NCBI GenBank assembly: GCA_015057825.1
Contig: SVDN01000005.1
Coordinates: forward strand, 62,001 to 126,000
Length of the DNA stretch: 64,000 nt
Direction: 5' to 3'
DNA from: Lachnospiraceae bacterium
GTDB taxonomy: Bacteria > Bacillota > Clostridia > Lachnospirales > Lachnospiraceae
The notes under the pieces were generated by a model. That model worked only from the letters and a program-made list of their open reading frames with translations. It made no database searches and was not told where the DNA came from. The stretch's first letter is position 1, and the number at the start of each line of letters is the position of its first letter. Position numbers and translations under genes: made by a program. Below, one piece after another: positions 16,432 through 25,997 of this stretch.

Positions 16432-19400
16432 TTATTTGAAATATTCGACACCGGCTTCGAATACGTGCATATCCTGCTCGCCGAAGATATTTTTTGCAAT
16501 TCCATCGCCGCGACGTTCGATATGAACCATCTTGCCGAATACACGACCGTCAGGGCTTGTAATACCTTCAATTGCAGCATATGAACCGTTAACGTTCCAT
16601 TCTCCGTCCATTGTCGGATTGCCGTCTATATCAACGTACTGAGTTGCAACCTGTCCGTTTTCAAATAATTTATCAATCCATTCTTTGTTTGCAACGAATC
16701 TTCCTTCGCCATGAGAAGCCGGATTTACGTACACACCGCCAAGCTTGGCTTTTGCAAGCCATGGTGATTTGTTTGATACGACTTTTTGATAAACCATCTT
16801 TGATACGTGACGGTTAATGGTATTAAATGTAAGCGTTGGTGAGTCGGCAGTCTGATCGGCTATTTCTCCGTTAGGGACAAGTCCCAATTTTATAAGGGCC
16901 TGGAATCCGTTACATATACCGAGCGCAAGTCCGTCTCTCTTACTTAAGAGGTCCATAACCGCCTCTTTCATCACTTCATTTCTGAAAGCCGTTGCGAAGA
17001 ATTTTGCGGAACCGTCAGGTTCATCACCTGCACTGAAGCCGCCCGGAAACATGATAATCTGTGATTTATCGATGTTCTCTTTAAACATATCTACCGACTG
17101 GCGGATATCCTCCGGTGTAAGGTTCTTAAACACTTTTACGATTGTATCCGCACCTGCTGCCCGGAATGCTTTTGCACTGTCGTATTCACAGTTTGTTCCG
17201 GCAAAAACAGGAATAAATACCGTCGGTTTAGCGATTTTGTTTTTGCAAACATAAATATTTTTTGCTTCGTAAACCGGCGTATCAAGCTTATCACCTTCAT
17301 CCGATGCTTTGGCCGGAAATACGCTGTTTAATTTTCCCGTCCATTTTTCAAGGGCATTATCAAGCATAAGCTCTTCACCCTGGAATGAAAACTTGGCATC
17401 GCTTGTAACTTCACCGATTACAATATGTCTTCCGCGAATTCTTTCAAGCTTATCGGCACTCATTTCAACGATAATATCGCCCAAATTGTCTTCAAACAAT
17501 TCTTCGCCCCTTATGTTAAAGGCAACTCTTACACCAAGCTTGTTACCGAATGCCATCTTCGAAAGTGCTGCGGCAACACCGTTTCTGTCAAGTGCATATG
17601 CCGAAACGATAACTCCTTCCCTGATCATGTCATGGATGTCATCATACATTGCCATAACATCTTCATACATAGGAATGCCATAGTCATCTTTGCGAATCTC
17701 AAATTTTATTATTTTATTACCCGGCTTTTTAAATTCCGGTGTTATTATTTCTTTTTCTTTTCCGCTGCATACAGCAAAAGATACAAGAGTCGGCGGTACA
17801 TCGATATCATTGAATGTTCCCGACATACTGTCTTTTCCGCCGATAGACGGAAGTCCGAATCCCATCTGTGCATTGTAAGCACCAAGAAGTGCCGCAAACG
17901 GCTGACTCCAACGAGCCGGATCATCCGACATACGTCTGAAGTATTCCTGGAAGGAGAAACGGATTTTTCTGTAATCTCCGCCTGCCGCTACGATTTTGGC
18001 AACGGATTCCGTTACGGCATAAACCGCACCGTGGAAAGGACTCCATGTGGAAACATACGGATCGAAGCCATAAGTCATCAAAGATACGGTTTCGGTTTTT
18101 CCGTTTAAAACAGGTATCTTGGCTACCATTGTCTGTGTTTCCGTTAACTGATACTTACCGCCGTAAGGCATAAGAACGGTTCCCGCACCGATTGATGAGT
18201 CAAACATCTCAACAAGTCCTTTTTGCGAGCAAACATTAAGGTCTGACAAAGAATGTTTCCAGTGTTTTATAACCTCACCCGGATTAGAGAAAGAAAGTTT
18301 TTCATTCTTTTTTCTGTTAGGAATTACAACATTTACTTCCGTTTCCTGATGAGCGCCGTTTGTATCCAAAAATTCTCTTGAGATATTTACAATCTCTTTG
18401 CCTCTCCAATAAAGTACAAGACGCGGTTCTTTTGTTACTTCCGCAACTTCCACTGCCTCTAAATTTTCTTCATTGGCATAATTTAAGAATTTTTCCACGT
18501 CTGCCTTATCAACAACAACTGCCATACGTTCCTGAGATTCGGAAATAGCAAGTTCCGTTCCGTCAAGACCCGCATATTTTTTAGGCACTTTATCCAAATC
18601 GATTTTAAGACCGTCGGCAAGTTCGCCAATGGCAACGGATACACCGCCGGCACCGAAATCATTACATTTTTTGATAAGTAAGCTTACTTCTTCTCTTCTG
18701 AAAAGTCTTTGAAGTTTTCTCTCTGTAGGTGCATTACCTTTTTGAACCTCAGCTCCGCAACTTTCCAAAGAATTTGCATCATGAACCTTTGAGGAACCCG
18801 TTGCACCGCCGCAACCGTCACGGCCCGTACGTCCGCCAAGAAGGATAATTCTGTCTCCCGGATCCGATGTAAGTCTCTTAACCGCTCTTCTCGGAGCCGC
18901 ACCGAGAACCGCACCGATTTCCATTCTTTTGGCAACATAATTAGGATGATAGATTTCTTTAACCAATCCCGTTGCAAGGCCGATCTGGTTACCGTATGAG
19001 CTGTAACCGTGTGCCGCATCGGTAACAATCTTTCTTTGAGGAAGTTTACCGATTAATGTCTTACTCATTGATGTGGTCGGATCTGCTGCACCCGTTACGC
19101 GCATTGCCTGATATACGTAAGTTCTGCCGCTTAACGGATCTCTGATTGCACCGCCGAGACAGGTAGCCGCACCACCGAAAGGCTCTATTTCCGTTGGATG
19201 ATTGTGAGTTTCGTTTTTGAAGTTTAATAACCACTCTTCTTCTTTTCCGTCAACATCAACCGGAATAATGATTGAGCACGCATTTATCTCGTCTGTTTCT
19301 TCCTGATCCGCTAATTTTCCCTGCTCCTTAAGTTTTCGCATTGCCATAAGAGCAAGGTCCATGAGACACATATATTTGTCAGGACGATCTTTGTAAAGTT

Positions 19401-20187
19401 CCGCTCTGTCTCTCTTATAACGATTGAATGTTGATTCGATAGGAGTTTTGTAATCTCCCTCGCCGAATACGACATTTGTAAGCTCTGTCTGGAAGGTTGT
19501 ATGACGGCAATGGTCTGACCAATAAGTATCCAACACTCTGATTTCCGTCATTGTCGGATTACGTTTTTCCGTGTTTTTAAAATAGTTTTGAATATGCTCA
19601 AAATCTTTTATGGTCATGGCAAGACCCAAAGATTTGTAAGTTTCTTCCAATTTTTCGGAATCCGCGTCCGTAAAGCCTTCCAAAATCGCCACATCGGCAG
19701 GTTCTTCGTAATCCATAATGAGTGTTTCCGGTTTTTCAAGGTCTGTTCTTCTTGAATCTACTGGATTTACACAGAATTTAACAATATCAACATATTGAAG
19801 AGGAGAAATTTCTCCCTTAAGTACATAGGTTGTTGCTGTCTTGATAACGGGATCTTCGTTCTCGTTTAAGAATTTAACACACTGAACGGCACTGTCGGCT
19901 CTTTGGTCGAATTGTCCCGGAAGATATTCAACGCAAAAAACTATATCGTTTGTGTCATATTCAAAGTGTTCCTCATATAAGTCATCAACCGGTGGCTCCG
20001 AAAATACGGTTGTTAAGGCCTTTTTGTAGACCTCATCCGATATATTCTCAATATCATAGCGCACAAGTACACGCACATCTTCAACTTCCGGAATATCCAG
20101 ATAATTTTGGATCTTTTCCTTCAATGATTTTGCCTGTACTGCATATGGCTCTTTTTTCTCAACGTATATTCTTCTGACTTTACTCAT
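16432..20187 (-). CDS. purL: Phosphoribosylformylglycinamidine synthase, single-chain
   Basis: About 1251 residues. The enzyme converts FGAR, ATP and glutamine to FGAM in purine synthesis. The order is an N-terminal PurS-like domain, two PurM-like halves (ATP site in the first, with NHPTEIEPFGGAATCLGG), and a C-terminal class I glutamine amidotransferase with the nucleophile Cys in ALGICNGFQ (about 1089) and the HGEG motif in NPASHGEGRF. So PurS, PurL and PurQ functions are in one chain, as in many Clostridia. The ATG at 20187 has GGTGGAGGA; a GTG 15 bases upstream is inside that site. Other purine genes are not adjacent. Confidence 0.96.
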   Translation of the reverse strand: MSKVRRIYVEKKEPYAVQAKSLKEKIQNYLDIPEVEDVRVLVRYDIENISDEVYKKALTTVFSEPPVDDLYEEHFEYDTNDIVFCVEYLPGQFDQRADSAVQCVKFLNENEDPVIKTATTYVLKGEISPLQYVDIVKFCVNPVDSRRTDLEKPETLIMDYEEPADVAILEGFTDADSEKLEETYKSLGLAMTIKDFEHIQNYFKNTEKRNPTMTEIRVLDTYWSDHCRHTTFQTELTNVVFGEGDYKTPIESTFNRYKRDRAELYKDRPDKYMCLMDLALMAMRKLKEQGKLADQEETDEINACSIIIPVDVDGKEEEWLLNFKNETHNHPTEIEPFGGAATCLGGAIRDPLSGRTYVYQAMRVTGAADPTTSMSKTLIGKLPQRKIVTDAAHGYSSYGNQIGLATGLVKEIYHPNYVAKRMEIGAVLGAAPRRAVKRLTSDPGDRIILLGGRTGRDGCGGATGSSKVHDANSLESCGAEVQKGNAPTERKLQRLFRREEVSLLIKKCNDFGAGGVSVAIGELADGLKIDLDKVPKKYAGLDGTELAISESQERMAVVVDKADVEKFLNYANEENLEAVEVAEVTKEPRLVLYWRGKEIVNISREFLDTNGAHQETEVNVVIPNRKKNEKLSFSNPGEVIKHWKHSLSDLNVCSQKGLVEMFDSSIGAGTVLMPYGGKYQLTETQTMVAKIPVLNGKTETVSLMTYGFDPYVSTWSPFHGAVYAVTESVAKIVAAGGDYRKIRFSFQEYFRRMSDDPARWSQPFAALLGAYNAQMGFGLPSIGGKDSMSGTFNDIDVPPTLVSFAVCSGKEKEIITPEFKKPGNKIIKFEIRKDDYGIPMYEDVMAMYDDIHDMIREGVIVSAYALDRNGVAAALSKMAFGNKLGVRVAFNIRGEELFEDNLGDIIVEMSADKLERIRGRHIVIGEVTSDAKFSFQGEELMLDNALEKWTGKLNSVFPAKASDEGDKLDTPVYEAKNIYVCKNKIAKPTVFIPVFAGTNCEYDSAKAFRAAGADTIVKVFKNLTPEDIRQSVDMFKENIDKSQIIMFPGGFSAGDEPDGSAKFFATAFRNEVMKEAVMDLLSKRDGLALGICNGFQALIKLGLVPNGEIADQTADSPTLTFNTINRHVSKMVYQKVVSNKSPWLAKAKLGGVYVNPASHGEGRFVANKEWIDKLFENGQVATQYVDIDGNPTMDGEWNVNGSYAAIEGITSPDGRVFGKMVHIERRGDGIAKNIFGEQDMHVFEAGVEYFK

Positions 20188-20236
20188 ATCGTCCTCCACC
20201 ACTGTTATTGTTTATATAAATTACACTTTTTGATTT

Positions 20237-21073
20237 TTATAATTTAATTTTATTAACTGCATCCGCAATATATTTGTTTTCGATTTTTTCAAACAAACCC
20301 GCATCGGCAAGTTCGGCCATATCCGAAACGATAGGAAGTTTACCCAAAACATCCACACCGAATTTATTGGCTGTTTCGTCAACCTTGCTTTCGCCGAAAA
20401 TATTGATTTTCTTTCCGCAATCAGGACATTCAAAATAGCTGTAATTTTCTACGATTCCGAGGATTGGGACATTCATCATTTCAGCCATATTGCAAGCTTT
20501 TTCAACAATAAGCTGTACCAAATCCTGCGGAGATGTAACAATAATGATACCATCAAGGGCAATACTCTGGAACACCGTAAGAGGAACATCTCCCGTTCCC
20601 GGAGGCATATCGATTAATAAGTAATCAAGCTCTCCCCACATAACATCGGTCCAGAACTGTTCAACAACGCCTGCTATAACAGGGCCTCTCCAAATTACAG
20701 GTTTTGACGGATCGTCAAGAAGCATGTTTACGGACATAACTTCGATTCCCAATTCTTTTGTTCTTCCCGGAATGATTCCCTGTTCATCTCCTTGGGCCGG
20801 CTCTTTAATTCCGAATACTTTAGGAATTGACGGACCTGTAATATCCGCATCCATAATGCCTACTTTATATCCTGCTTTTGCAAGTTCAACCGCAAGAGAT
20901 GATGTTACGAATGACTTACCTACACCACCTTTGCCACTTACAACTGCTATTGTCTTTTTTATACTTGAAAACATATTAAGCGGTTTTAAAAAACTTTCAG
21001 GGCCGGCATCACATCCGCCGCCGCAACTTCCGCAATCTCCGCTGCATCCTTGGTTGTTCATTTCCTCTGCCAT
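20237..21073 (-). CDS. mrp: Mrp/NBP35-family iron-sulfur cluster carrier ATPase
   Basis: 278 residues. The Cys-rich N-terminus GCSGDCGSCGGGC (about 9-21) resembles the NBP35-type cluster site. The deviant Walker A SGKGGVGKS (46-54), the switch motifs DADITGPSIP and DMPPGTGD, and the C-terminal CPDC pair (about 214-217) that bridges a [4Fe-4S] cluster in the dimer are all present. It delivers Fe-S clusters to apo-proteins; the radical SAM protein and Nth nearby are possible clients (inference). The ATG has AAAAGGAGA. An extended -10 element inside an inverted repeat lies 50-95 bp upstream. purL follows 49 bp downstream. Confidence 0.94.
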   Translation of the reverse strand: MAEEMNNQGCSGDCGSCGGGCDAGPESFLKPLNMFSSIKKTIAVVSGKGGVGKSFVTSSLAVELAKAGYKVGIMDADITGPSIPKVFGIKEPAQGDEQGIIPGRTKELGIEVMSVNMLLDDPSKPVIWRGPVIAGVVEQFWTDVMWGELDYLLIDMPPGTGDVPLTVFQSIALDGIIIVTSPQDLVQLIVEKACNMAEMMNVPILGIVENYSYFECPDCGKKINIFGESKVDETANKFGVDVLGKLPIVSDMAELADAGLFEKIENKYIADAVNKIKL

Positions 21074-21119
21074 GGTTTAAATCTCCTTTTCATAAAATAT
21101 CTTTTCTTTTCCATATACA

Positions 21120-21166
21120 AAAATGCTATAAGCCAAATAGCGATACTATTTAGATTATAGCATTTT
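21120..21166 (-). promoter_or_regulatory. Extended -10 promoter of mrp embedded in a long inverted repeat
   Basis: Twelve-base arms AAAATGCTATAA (21120-21131) and TTATAGCATTTT (21155-21166) are perfect inverted repeats. After a 3-base internal mismatch on each side a second 6-bp pairing (AAATAG/CTATTT) follows around a 5-base centre. On the minus strand the distal arm contains TGCTATAAT, a perfect extended -10. The symmetry would suit a dimeric repressor or a stem-loop. Confidence 0.45.
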
Positions 21167-21268
21167 AATAATTTAAAGTATAGTTCAAAAAATGAACAAT
21201 ATAGAAAGATTAAATTCACCTTTTGATGATATATTAACCAAAATCCGAAATATTTTTCCGTAAAAGGT

Positions 21269-21300
21269 AAAAAGGAATCGCGGGGAAGCGATTCCTTTTT
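21269..21300 (-). terminator. Terminator downstream of ftsH
   Basis: A 13-bp perfect stem AAAAAGGAATCGC / GCGATTCCTTTTT with a 6-base loop. T-runs follow on both strands. It ends the ftsH operon ahead of mrp. Confidence 0.85.
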
Positions 21301-21442
21301 AGGAGAAGGTATTTCGTTTTTATGGGGTGTAGTAAAACTATATAATGTATTGGGGGGTTTTACGATACTTATTATATGGCATGGCAACTAATAAGTGTGC
21401 ACAAATTTACCAACTATTATAAATTTATTTTGTGCAACTTTA

Positions 21443-23257
21443 CTATGCCTCAAACAAAGCTTCGAACTCTTCCTGGCCGATTTTTTCTTTTTCTATAAGC
21501 AATTCGGCACATTTTTCAAGAACATCCTTGTGTTCTTCAATAACTTTCTTTGCCTTGTCGTAGCATTCGCTCACAATACGTTTTACTTCATCATCAATTT
21601 CGGCTGCGGTCTTTTCCGCATATCCCTTTGTATGTCCGAAATCTCTGCCGATAAAGACTTCTTCATCTTCATTTCCGTAATGGATAAGGCCGAGTTTTTC
21701 GCTCATACCGTAGGTTGTAACCATGCTTCTTGCCGTAGCTGTTGCCTGTTTGATATCCTGAGAAGCTCCGGTTGTAATATCATCAAATATTATTTCTTCT
21801 GCGATTCGACCGCCAAGACTTACCATGATATTTTGGAGCATTTTTCCTTTTGTATTAAACATTTCATCTTTTTCCGGAAGAGGCATCGTATAACCTGCGG
21901 CACCCATACCCGTTGGTATGATTGAAACCGTATGAACAGGTCCCACATCAGGAAGCACATGGAACAAAATAGCATGTCCCGCTTCGTGATATGCCGTAAT
22001 TTTCTTTTCTTTTTCGGAAATAACCTTGCTTCGTTTTTCGGCACCTATACCTACTTTTACGAAGGATTTGTTAATATCTTCCTGCTTAATATATGCTCTG
22101 TTTTGTTTAGCCGCAGCGATTGCCGCCTCATTAAGCAAGTTTTCGAGATCCGCTCCGGTAAATCCCGCAGTTGTCTGCGCAACATTTTTAAGATCCACAT
22201 CTTCACCCAGTGGCTTGTTCTTTGCGTGAACGTTTAATATTTCCTCACGTCCTTTAATATCAGGACGACCCACTGCTACTTTTCTGTCAAAACGTCCCGG
22301 TCTTAAAATAGCCGGATCGAGAATGTCAACACGGTTTGTTGCTGCCATAACGATGATTCCTTCATTTACTCCGAAACCATCCATTTCAACAAGCAACTGG
22401 TTAAGTGTTTGTTCACGTTCATCATGACCGCCGCCCATACCCGAACCACGGCGTCTTGCAACGGCATCAATTTCATCAATAAATACAATACAAGGTGAAT
22501 TCTTCTTTGCTTCCGCAAAAAGGTCACGCACACGAGATGCACCGACACCTACAAACATTTCAACAAAGTCAGAACCCGAAATGCTGAAAAACGGCACTTT
22601 TGCCTCGCCCGCAACAGCTTTTGCAAGAAGAGTTTTACCTGTTCCCGGAGGGCCTACCAATATAACACCTTTAGGAATTCTTGCTCCCACTCCTATATAT
22701 TTTTTAGGCTCTTTGAGGAAGTCTACTATTTCTTCCAATTCCTCACGTTCTTCATGAAGTCCCGCTACATTGCCGAAGTTAATCTTTGCTGCATCGGCAT
22801 CCATCATTTTGGCACGGCTTTTTCCGAAGTTCATCATTTTGTTTCCGGCACCGCCGCCACCTGCTTGATTTGCAATAAACATAAAGAGGAAGAAAACCAC
22901 TACGATTATTATTATGTAAGGAAGAATAGTTAAGAAAATGCTGTCACCTTCTATATCTCCCAAATGGTAATCCACGAAGTCCAAATCTTCGATATCTGTT
23001 TGTAATTTATTTACATCGGAAACGTAAAGTTTCTTCGTTGTTCCGTCTTTAAAATCGATTACAACGCGACCCGTCGGTGTTTCCTGATTTTGTACAATCG
23101 TCAGATAATCAACATCACCGTCTTTTACGTCTTTAATCAAGTCGGAATATACATAATCATCCGTTACTTTATTGCTGTTACTAACCGTGTAAATAGCAAA
23201 TATAATAATCAGAATAATTATTATATATATCCCCAATCCCCTAAACTGTCTTTTCAA
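21443..23257 (-). CDS. ftsH: ATP-dependent membrane zinc metalloprotease FtsH
   Basis: 604 residues. Two N-terminal membrane helices (about 8-25 and 107-130) flank a small outer domain. The AAA+ module has Walker A GPPGTGKT (about 201), IVFIDEIDA and the second region of homology; the M41 peptidase has the zinc motif HEAGH (about 420). It degrades misfolded or short-lived membrane and cytosolic proteins. The C-terminal tail is shorter than in Bacillus. The start is a TTG behind a very strong AAAGGAGG, with a normal FtsH N-terminus MKRQFRG. It follows hpt by 47 bp, the usual tilS-hpt-ftsH order. Confidence 0.97.
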   Translation of the reverse strand: MKRQFRGLGIYIIIILIIIFAIYTVSNSNKVTDDYVYSDLIKDVKDGDVDYLTIVQNQETPTGRVVIDFKDGTTKKLYVSDVNKLQTDIEDLDFVDYHLGDIEGDSIFLTILPYIIIIVVVFFLFMFIANQAGGGGAGNKMMNFGKSRAKMMDADAAKINFGNVAGLHEEREELEEIVDFLKEPKKYIGVGARIPKGVILVGPPGTGKTLLAKAVAGEAKVPFFSISGSDFVEMFVGVGASRVRDLFAEAKKNSPCIVFIDEIDAVARRRGSGMGGGHDEREQTLNQLLVEMDGFGVNEGIIVMAATNRVDILDPAILRPGRFDRKVAVGRPDIKGREEILNVHAKNKPLGEDVDLKNVAQTTAGFTGADLENLLNEAAIAAAKQNRAYIKQEDINKSFVKVGIGAEKRSKVISEKEKKITAYHEAGHAILFHVLPDVGPVHTVSIIPTGMGAAGYTMPLPEKDEMFNTKGKMLQNIMVSLGGRIAEEIIFDDITTGASQDIKQATATARSMVTTYGMSEKLGLIHYGNEDEEVFIGRDFGHTKGYAEKTAAEIDDEVKRIVSECYDKAKKVIEEHKDVLEKCAELLIEKEKIGQEEFEALFEA

Positions 23258-23304
23258 ATCACTATCCTCCTTTAATACGATTTATAAATGCGATATATGG
23301 GCTT

Positions 23305-23826
23305 TTAAACCTCCACTACTCCGATATATGGAAGGTTTCTGTATTTCTGGTCATAATCAAGGCCGTATCCCACTACAAATTTATCCGGGATTTCAAATCC
23401 GACCCAATCCACCTTAACTTCTTTAACACGTCTGTCCGGTTTATCCAAAAGAGTGCAAAGGGCAAGGCTCTTAGGATTTCTCTTTTTCAATATTTCCATA
23501 AGATAGCTGAGCGTTCTGCCCGAGTCGATAATATCTTCCACAACGATTACATCTTTACCTTCAAGAGGCTCATCAAGATCCTTTACAAACTTAACAACAC
23601 CGCTGCTTTCGGATCCCGAACCATAGCTTGAAACCGACATGAAATCGAGCGTAACAGGCACTGTAATTCTTTTTGCGAGTTCTGTCATAAAGAAAGCTCC
23701 ACCCTTTAAAACGCAAATAAGGTGAATTGATTTTCCCGCATATTTTTCACTTATGATTTTTCCCATCTCGAGAATTCTTTTGTTAACTTCTTCTTCCGGA
23801 ATCATTACACTGACTTTATCTTCCAT
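23305..23826 (-). CDS. hpt: Hypoxanthine (guanine) phosphoribosyltransferase
   Basis: 173 residues. It salvages hypoxanthine and guanine to IMP and GMP with PRPP. The PRPP-binding loop VIVVEDIIDSGRTL (about 92-105), the flexible-loop region SVSSYGSG and the purine-contact KFVVGYGLDYDQKYR are present. The ATG at 23826 lies inside the end of tilS (11-bp overlap) and its GGAGG site is within the tilS codons for Gly-Gly, so the two genes are translationally coupled. An upstream in-frame TTG has no ribosome binding site and is rejected. Confidence 0.96.
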   Translation of the reverse strand: MEDKVSVMIPEEEVNKRILEMGKIISEKYAGKSIHLICVLKGGAFFMTELAKRITVPVTLDFMSVSSYGSGSESSGVVKFVKDLDEPLEGKDVIVVEDIIDSGRTLSYLMEILKKRNPKSLALCTLLDKPDRRVKEVKVDWVGFEIPDKFVVGYGLDYDQKYRNLPYIGVVEV

Positions 23827-25222
23827 TTTGTCCTCCACTGTACTCAACCTTTAAGGTTGTTTTAGTTTGTTTTGTTATTTTATATTCTTCATTTATTCTA
23901 TATCCGACGATCCAAATAACTTGACTGCCTTTTGCCAAAAGCAGAATTTTGTCTCGTTCTTCTCTTGGGATTTTCATATCTATAAAATAATCTTTAAGTT
24001 TTTTTCTTCCTCCCTTAAGGTTTATATAATCGCCGTCTTTTCGGTTTCTGATTTCAAAACCAAATTTCATTTTATCATAATCAAACTCTTTAGTATATAG
24101 CTTTTCGTGAAATTCGCCTTCTGCACAATCCTTGCATTCAAATGAAAAATGCGCATTTTCAAGCTCTATACTTTTTCTTATTTCTTCTTTTAGAATCTCT
24201 TCGAAAAATTTATCATCAAGCACAATTTCATCCGATTTTTTAATTGATTCTTTTTTATTGCTTATGATTATCTTCCCGTACTCATTTCTTGCGGTCATAT
24301 TGTAAGGCAGCTTAATATTCTTGCCGCTTTCGCTTTTTGCAAGTTTTAAAATGCTTTCAACATGCTTTGCGCTTAAATCCTTTCTTTTGCCGCAAACCAT
24401 TTCCAAAGCATCAATAACCAACCTGCTTTTAATGACTTTGTTCAGTCGGCTTAAGGAGTCAATATCAATATACAAATCATCATCAATGCGAGCAAGGCTT
24501 TCTTCCATGGCCTCCCCGGTCTTTTCTTCCAAATAACTTTCCAAATCGCTTAACTCGCCCGCAAGCCTTACCAAATGGCTTACCGCTTGATTATTCACCT
24601 TTTCCAGTTCCGGAAGAACATTTAATCTGATTTTGTTCCTTGTATATTTGCTGTCCGAATTTGTAATATCCGTACAGTATTTTATGGATTTGTTTTTCAA
24701 ATAGCTTTCGATTTCTTCTCTCTTAAGACATAGAATCGGACGAATTATATCATCCCTTACGGGCCTTATACCTCCAAGGCCTTTTACGGAACTTCCCCTT
24801 GCCATGCTTAAAAGCACTGTTTCGGCCAAATCGTTTGCATTGTGTGCAACCGCTATTTTATCGGCTTTTTCTTTATCCTTCACTTCTCTGAAAGCCTTAT
24901 ATCTGACAATTCTTCCTTCTTCTTCTTCGGATAAAGCCTCTTTTTTTGCCAAAGCCGGTACATCATATTTAAAACCGAAAAACTTTACACCTTTATTTTT
25001 ACATAGTTTCTCCACAAAACTATAGTCTTCATCCGCATCTTTTCCCCTTATTCCATGATGCACATGAACCACAAAAAGCTTTAGATTATACTTTTCTTTT
25101 ATTTCACAAAGAATCTCAAAAAGGCACACAGAATCAGCGCCGCCGGAAACTGCGACAACTATTTTGTCTCCCATATTAATCATCTTCTCTTTTTCAATGT
25201 ATTCTAAAACTTTTTCCAACAT
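23816..25222 (-). CDS. tilS: tRNA(Ile)-lysidine synthase TilS
   Basis: About 468 residues. It ligates lysine to C34 of the tRNA that reads AUA, so it is essential. The N-type ATP pyrophosphatase P-loop AVSGGADSVCL lies near residue 28, and HNANDLAETVLL and the C-terminal TilS domain (RKDGDYINLKGGRKKLKDYF) follow. I choose ATG 25222 (MLEKVLEYIEKEKM), although its AAAGAAG site is weak, because the GTG 30 bases upstream lies within a terminator hairpin. It overlaps hpt by 11 bp downstream. Confidence 0.94.
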   Translation of the reverse strand: MLEKVLEYIEKEKMINMGDKIVVAVSGGADSVCLFEILCEIKEKYNLKLFVVHVHHGIRGKDADEDYSFVEKLCKNKGVKFFGFKYDVPALAKKEALSEEEEGRIVRYKAFREVKDKEKADKIAVAHNANDLAETVLLSMARGSSVKGLGGIRPVRDDIIRPILCLKREEIESYLKNKSIKYCTDITNSDSKYTRNKIRLNVLPELEKVNNQAVSHLVRLAGELSDLESYLEEKTGEAMEESLARIDDDLYIDIDSLSRLNKVIKSRLVIDALEMVCGKRKDLSAKHVESILKLAKSESGKNIKLPYNMTARNEYGKIIISNKKESIKKSDEIVLDDKFFEEILKEEIRKSIELENAHFSFECKDCAEGEFHEKLYTKEFDYDKMKFGFEIRNRKDGDYINLKGGRKKLKDYFIDMKIPREERDKILLLAKGSQVIWIVGYRINEEYKITKQTKTTLKVEYSGGQNGR

Positions 25223-25248
25223 TTCTTCTTTAATCAAATTTAAATAAA

Positions 25249-25268
25249 GCACCCTATCTTTAGGATGC
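25249..25268 (-). terminator. Terminator or attenuator directly before tilS
   Basis: On the minus strand the RNA forms an 8-bp stem GCAUCCUA / UAGGGUGC (one G-U pair) with a 4-base loop AAGA, followed by TTTATTT. It starts 17 bases after the divIC stop and ends about 26 bases before the tilS ATG. It could end the divIC transcript or attenuate tilS-hpt-ftsH. Confidence 0.6.
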
Positions 25269-25285
25269 CCTATAATTGTCTTTTA

Positions 25286-25585
25286 TTAATTTGTTGCTTT
25301 AAAGATTATTTCATCGGGATAAACATATCCGATACTTTTTGCAACTTCTTCAGCGTATTTTTTTGTCTGAACATAGATTTTTTGTTCTTCCAAATCCGCT
25401 TGTCTTTGTTCCTGTTCTTCAAGTTCATCCAAAAGCGCTTGCTCTTGCTTTTTGAGCTCTGCGTTTTTGTGGTAAACGCTTATCATATGGCTTCCGAAAA
25501 CAATGCACATTAAACAGACTACGGCAAGCATAGTTATAATCCCGATATTAACTTTTTTCTTCTTCTTAACCTTTAGTCTTCTCAC
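25286..25585 (-). CDS. divIC: DivIC/FtsB-type septum formation initiator
   Basis: 99 residues: a short basic cytosolic tail (MRRLKVKKKKK), one membrane helix (about 13-34), then an extracytoplasmic coiled coil rich in Glu/Gln/Leu (about 40-75). This is the design of DivIC/FtsB, which with FtsL and DivIB/FtsQ helps activate septal peptidoglycan synthesis. I choose the GTG at 25585 because GGGGGA sits five bases before it; a TTG 12 bases upstream has no site. The position between rqcP and tilS matches the conserved Firmicutes order. Confidence 0.86.
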   Translation of the reverse strand: MRRLKVKKKKKVNIGIITMLAVVCLMCIVFGSHMISVYHKNAELKKQEQALLDELEEQEQRQADLEEQKIYVQTKKYAEEVAKSIGYVYPDEIIFKATN

Positions 25586-25626
25586 AAAATCCCCCAAATG
25601 ATTTACATAACATTTGTTCTAAACTT

Positions 25627-25655
25627 ATTTTACAATTATATCGGCATTTTTTCAA
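25627..25655 (-). promoter_or_regulatory. Sigma-A promoter of divIC
   Basis: Minus-strand TTGAAA (25655-25650) and TAAAAT (25632-25627) are separated by exactly 17 bp, 42 bp before the divIC start. Confidence 0.55.
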
Positions 25656-25694
25656 TAGTTTTTAGGATTTTTATGCAAAACCGATCCGCCTAAA

Positions 25695-25934
25695 TTAAAG
25701 TAATTTGTACATTTCTTTGGCATCGTCTTTTCTGACATTGTCCGAAACGTCCAATATTTCGGCCTTTACGGTTCGTGTTCCGAAAAGAATTTCTATTACA
25801 TCTCCTACTTTTACACTTGTCGATGCCTTAGCCGCTTTACCGTTTATCATAACTCGACCGGCATCGCAAGCTTCATTTGCAACGGTTCTTCTTTTTATTA
25901 ATCTCGAAACCTTAAGGTATTTATCAAGTCTCAT
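25695..25934 (-). CDS. rqcP: RqcP (YabO), S4-domain ribosome quality-control protein
   Basis: 79 residues, almost entirely one S4 RNA-binding domain (MRLDKYLKVSRLIKRRTVANEACDAG). Homologues bind stalled 50S subunits with RqcH and help C-terminal alanine tailing. The length, sequence and position before divIC match YabO of Bacillus. The ATG has GAGG at ideal spacing. It is separated from the HU gene upstream by a strong terminator. Confidence 0.93.
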   Translation of the reverse strand: MRLDKYLKVSRLIKRRTVANEACDAGRVMINGKAAKASTSVKVGDVIEILFGTRTVKAEILDVSDNVRKDDAKEMYKLL

Positions 25935-25956
25935 ATTTTTCCTCTTTTAACACAAA

Positions 25957-25982
25957 ACACCCTGCAAAAAATTGCAGGGTGT
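25957..25982 (-). terminator. Rho-independent terminator after the HU gene
   Basis: An 11-bp perfect stem ACACCCTGCAA / TTGCAGGGTGT with a 4-base loop, followed on the minus strand by TTTTGTGTT. Confidence 0.9.
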
Positions 25983-25997
25983 CGATAACATGGTTAA

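Larger units (their letters stand above)
21074..21442. other. 369-bp intergenic region between ftsH and mrp
   Basis: It contains the mrp ribosome binding site, the inverted repeat at 21120-21166, the terminator at 21269-21300, and about 140 bp (21301-21442) of AT-rich DNA next to the ftsH stop. That last part has short inverted repeats (GTAAAAC/GTTTTAC near 21332 and 21358) and a TATAAT-like word, but no reading frame with a ribosome binding site. I see no gene in it. Confidence 0.6.

Noticed and set aside
17425..18108. 227-codon open frame antisense to purL
   Set aside because: Shadow of a conserved enzyme gene, with Cys/His/Ser-rich random composition.
21301..21442. 25-codon frame (MYWGVLRYLLYGM...) on the plus strand
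   Set aside because: No ribosome binding site or support; lies between ftsH and its terminator on the other strand.
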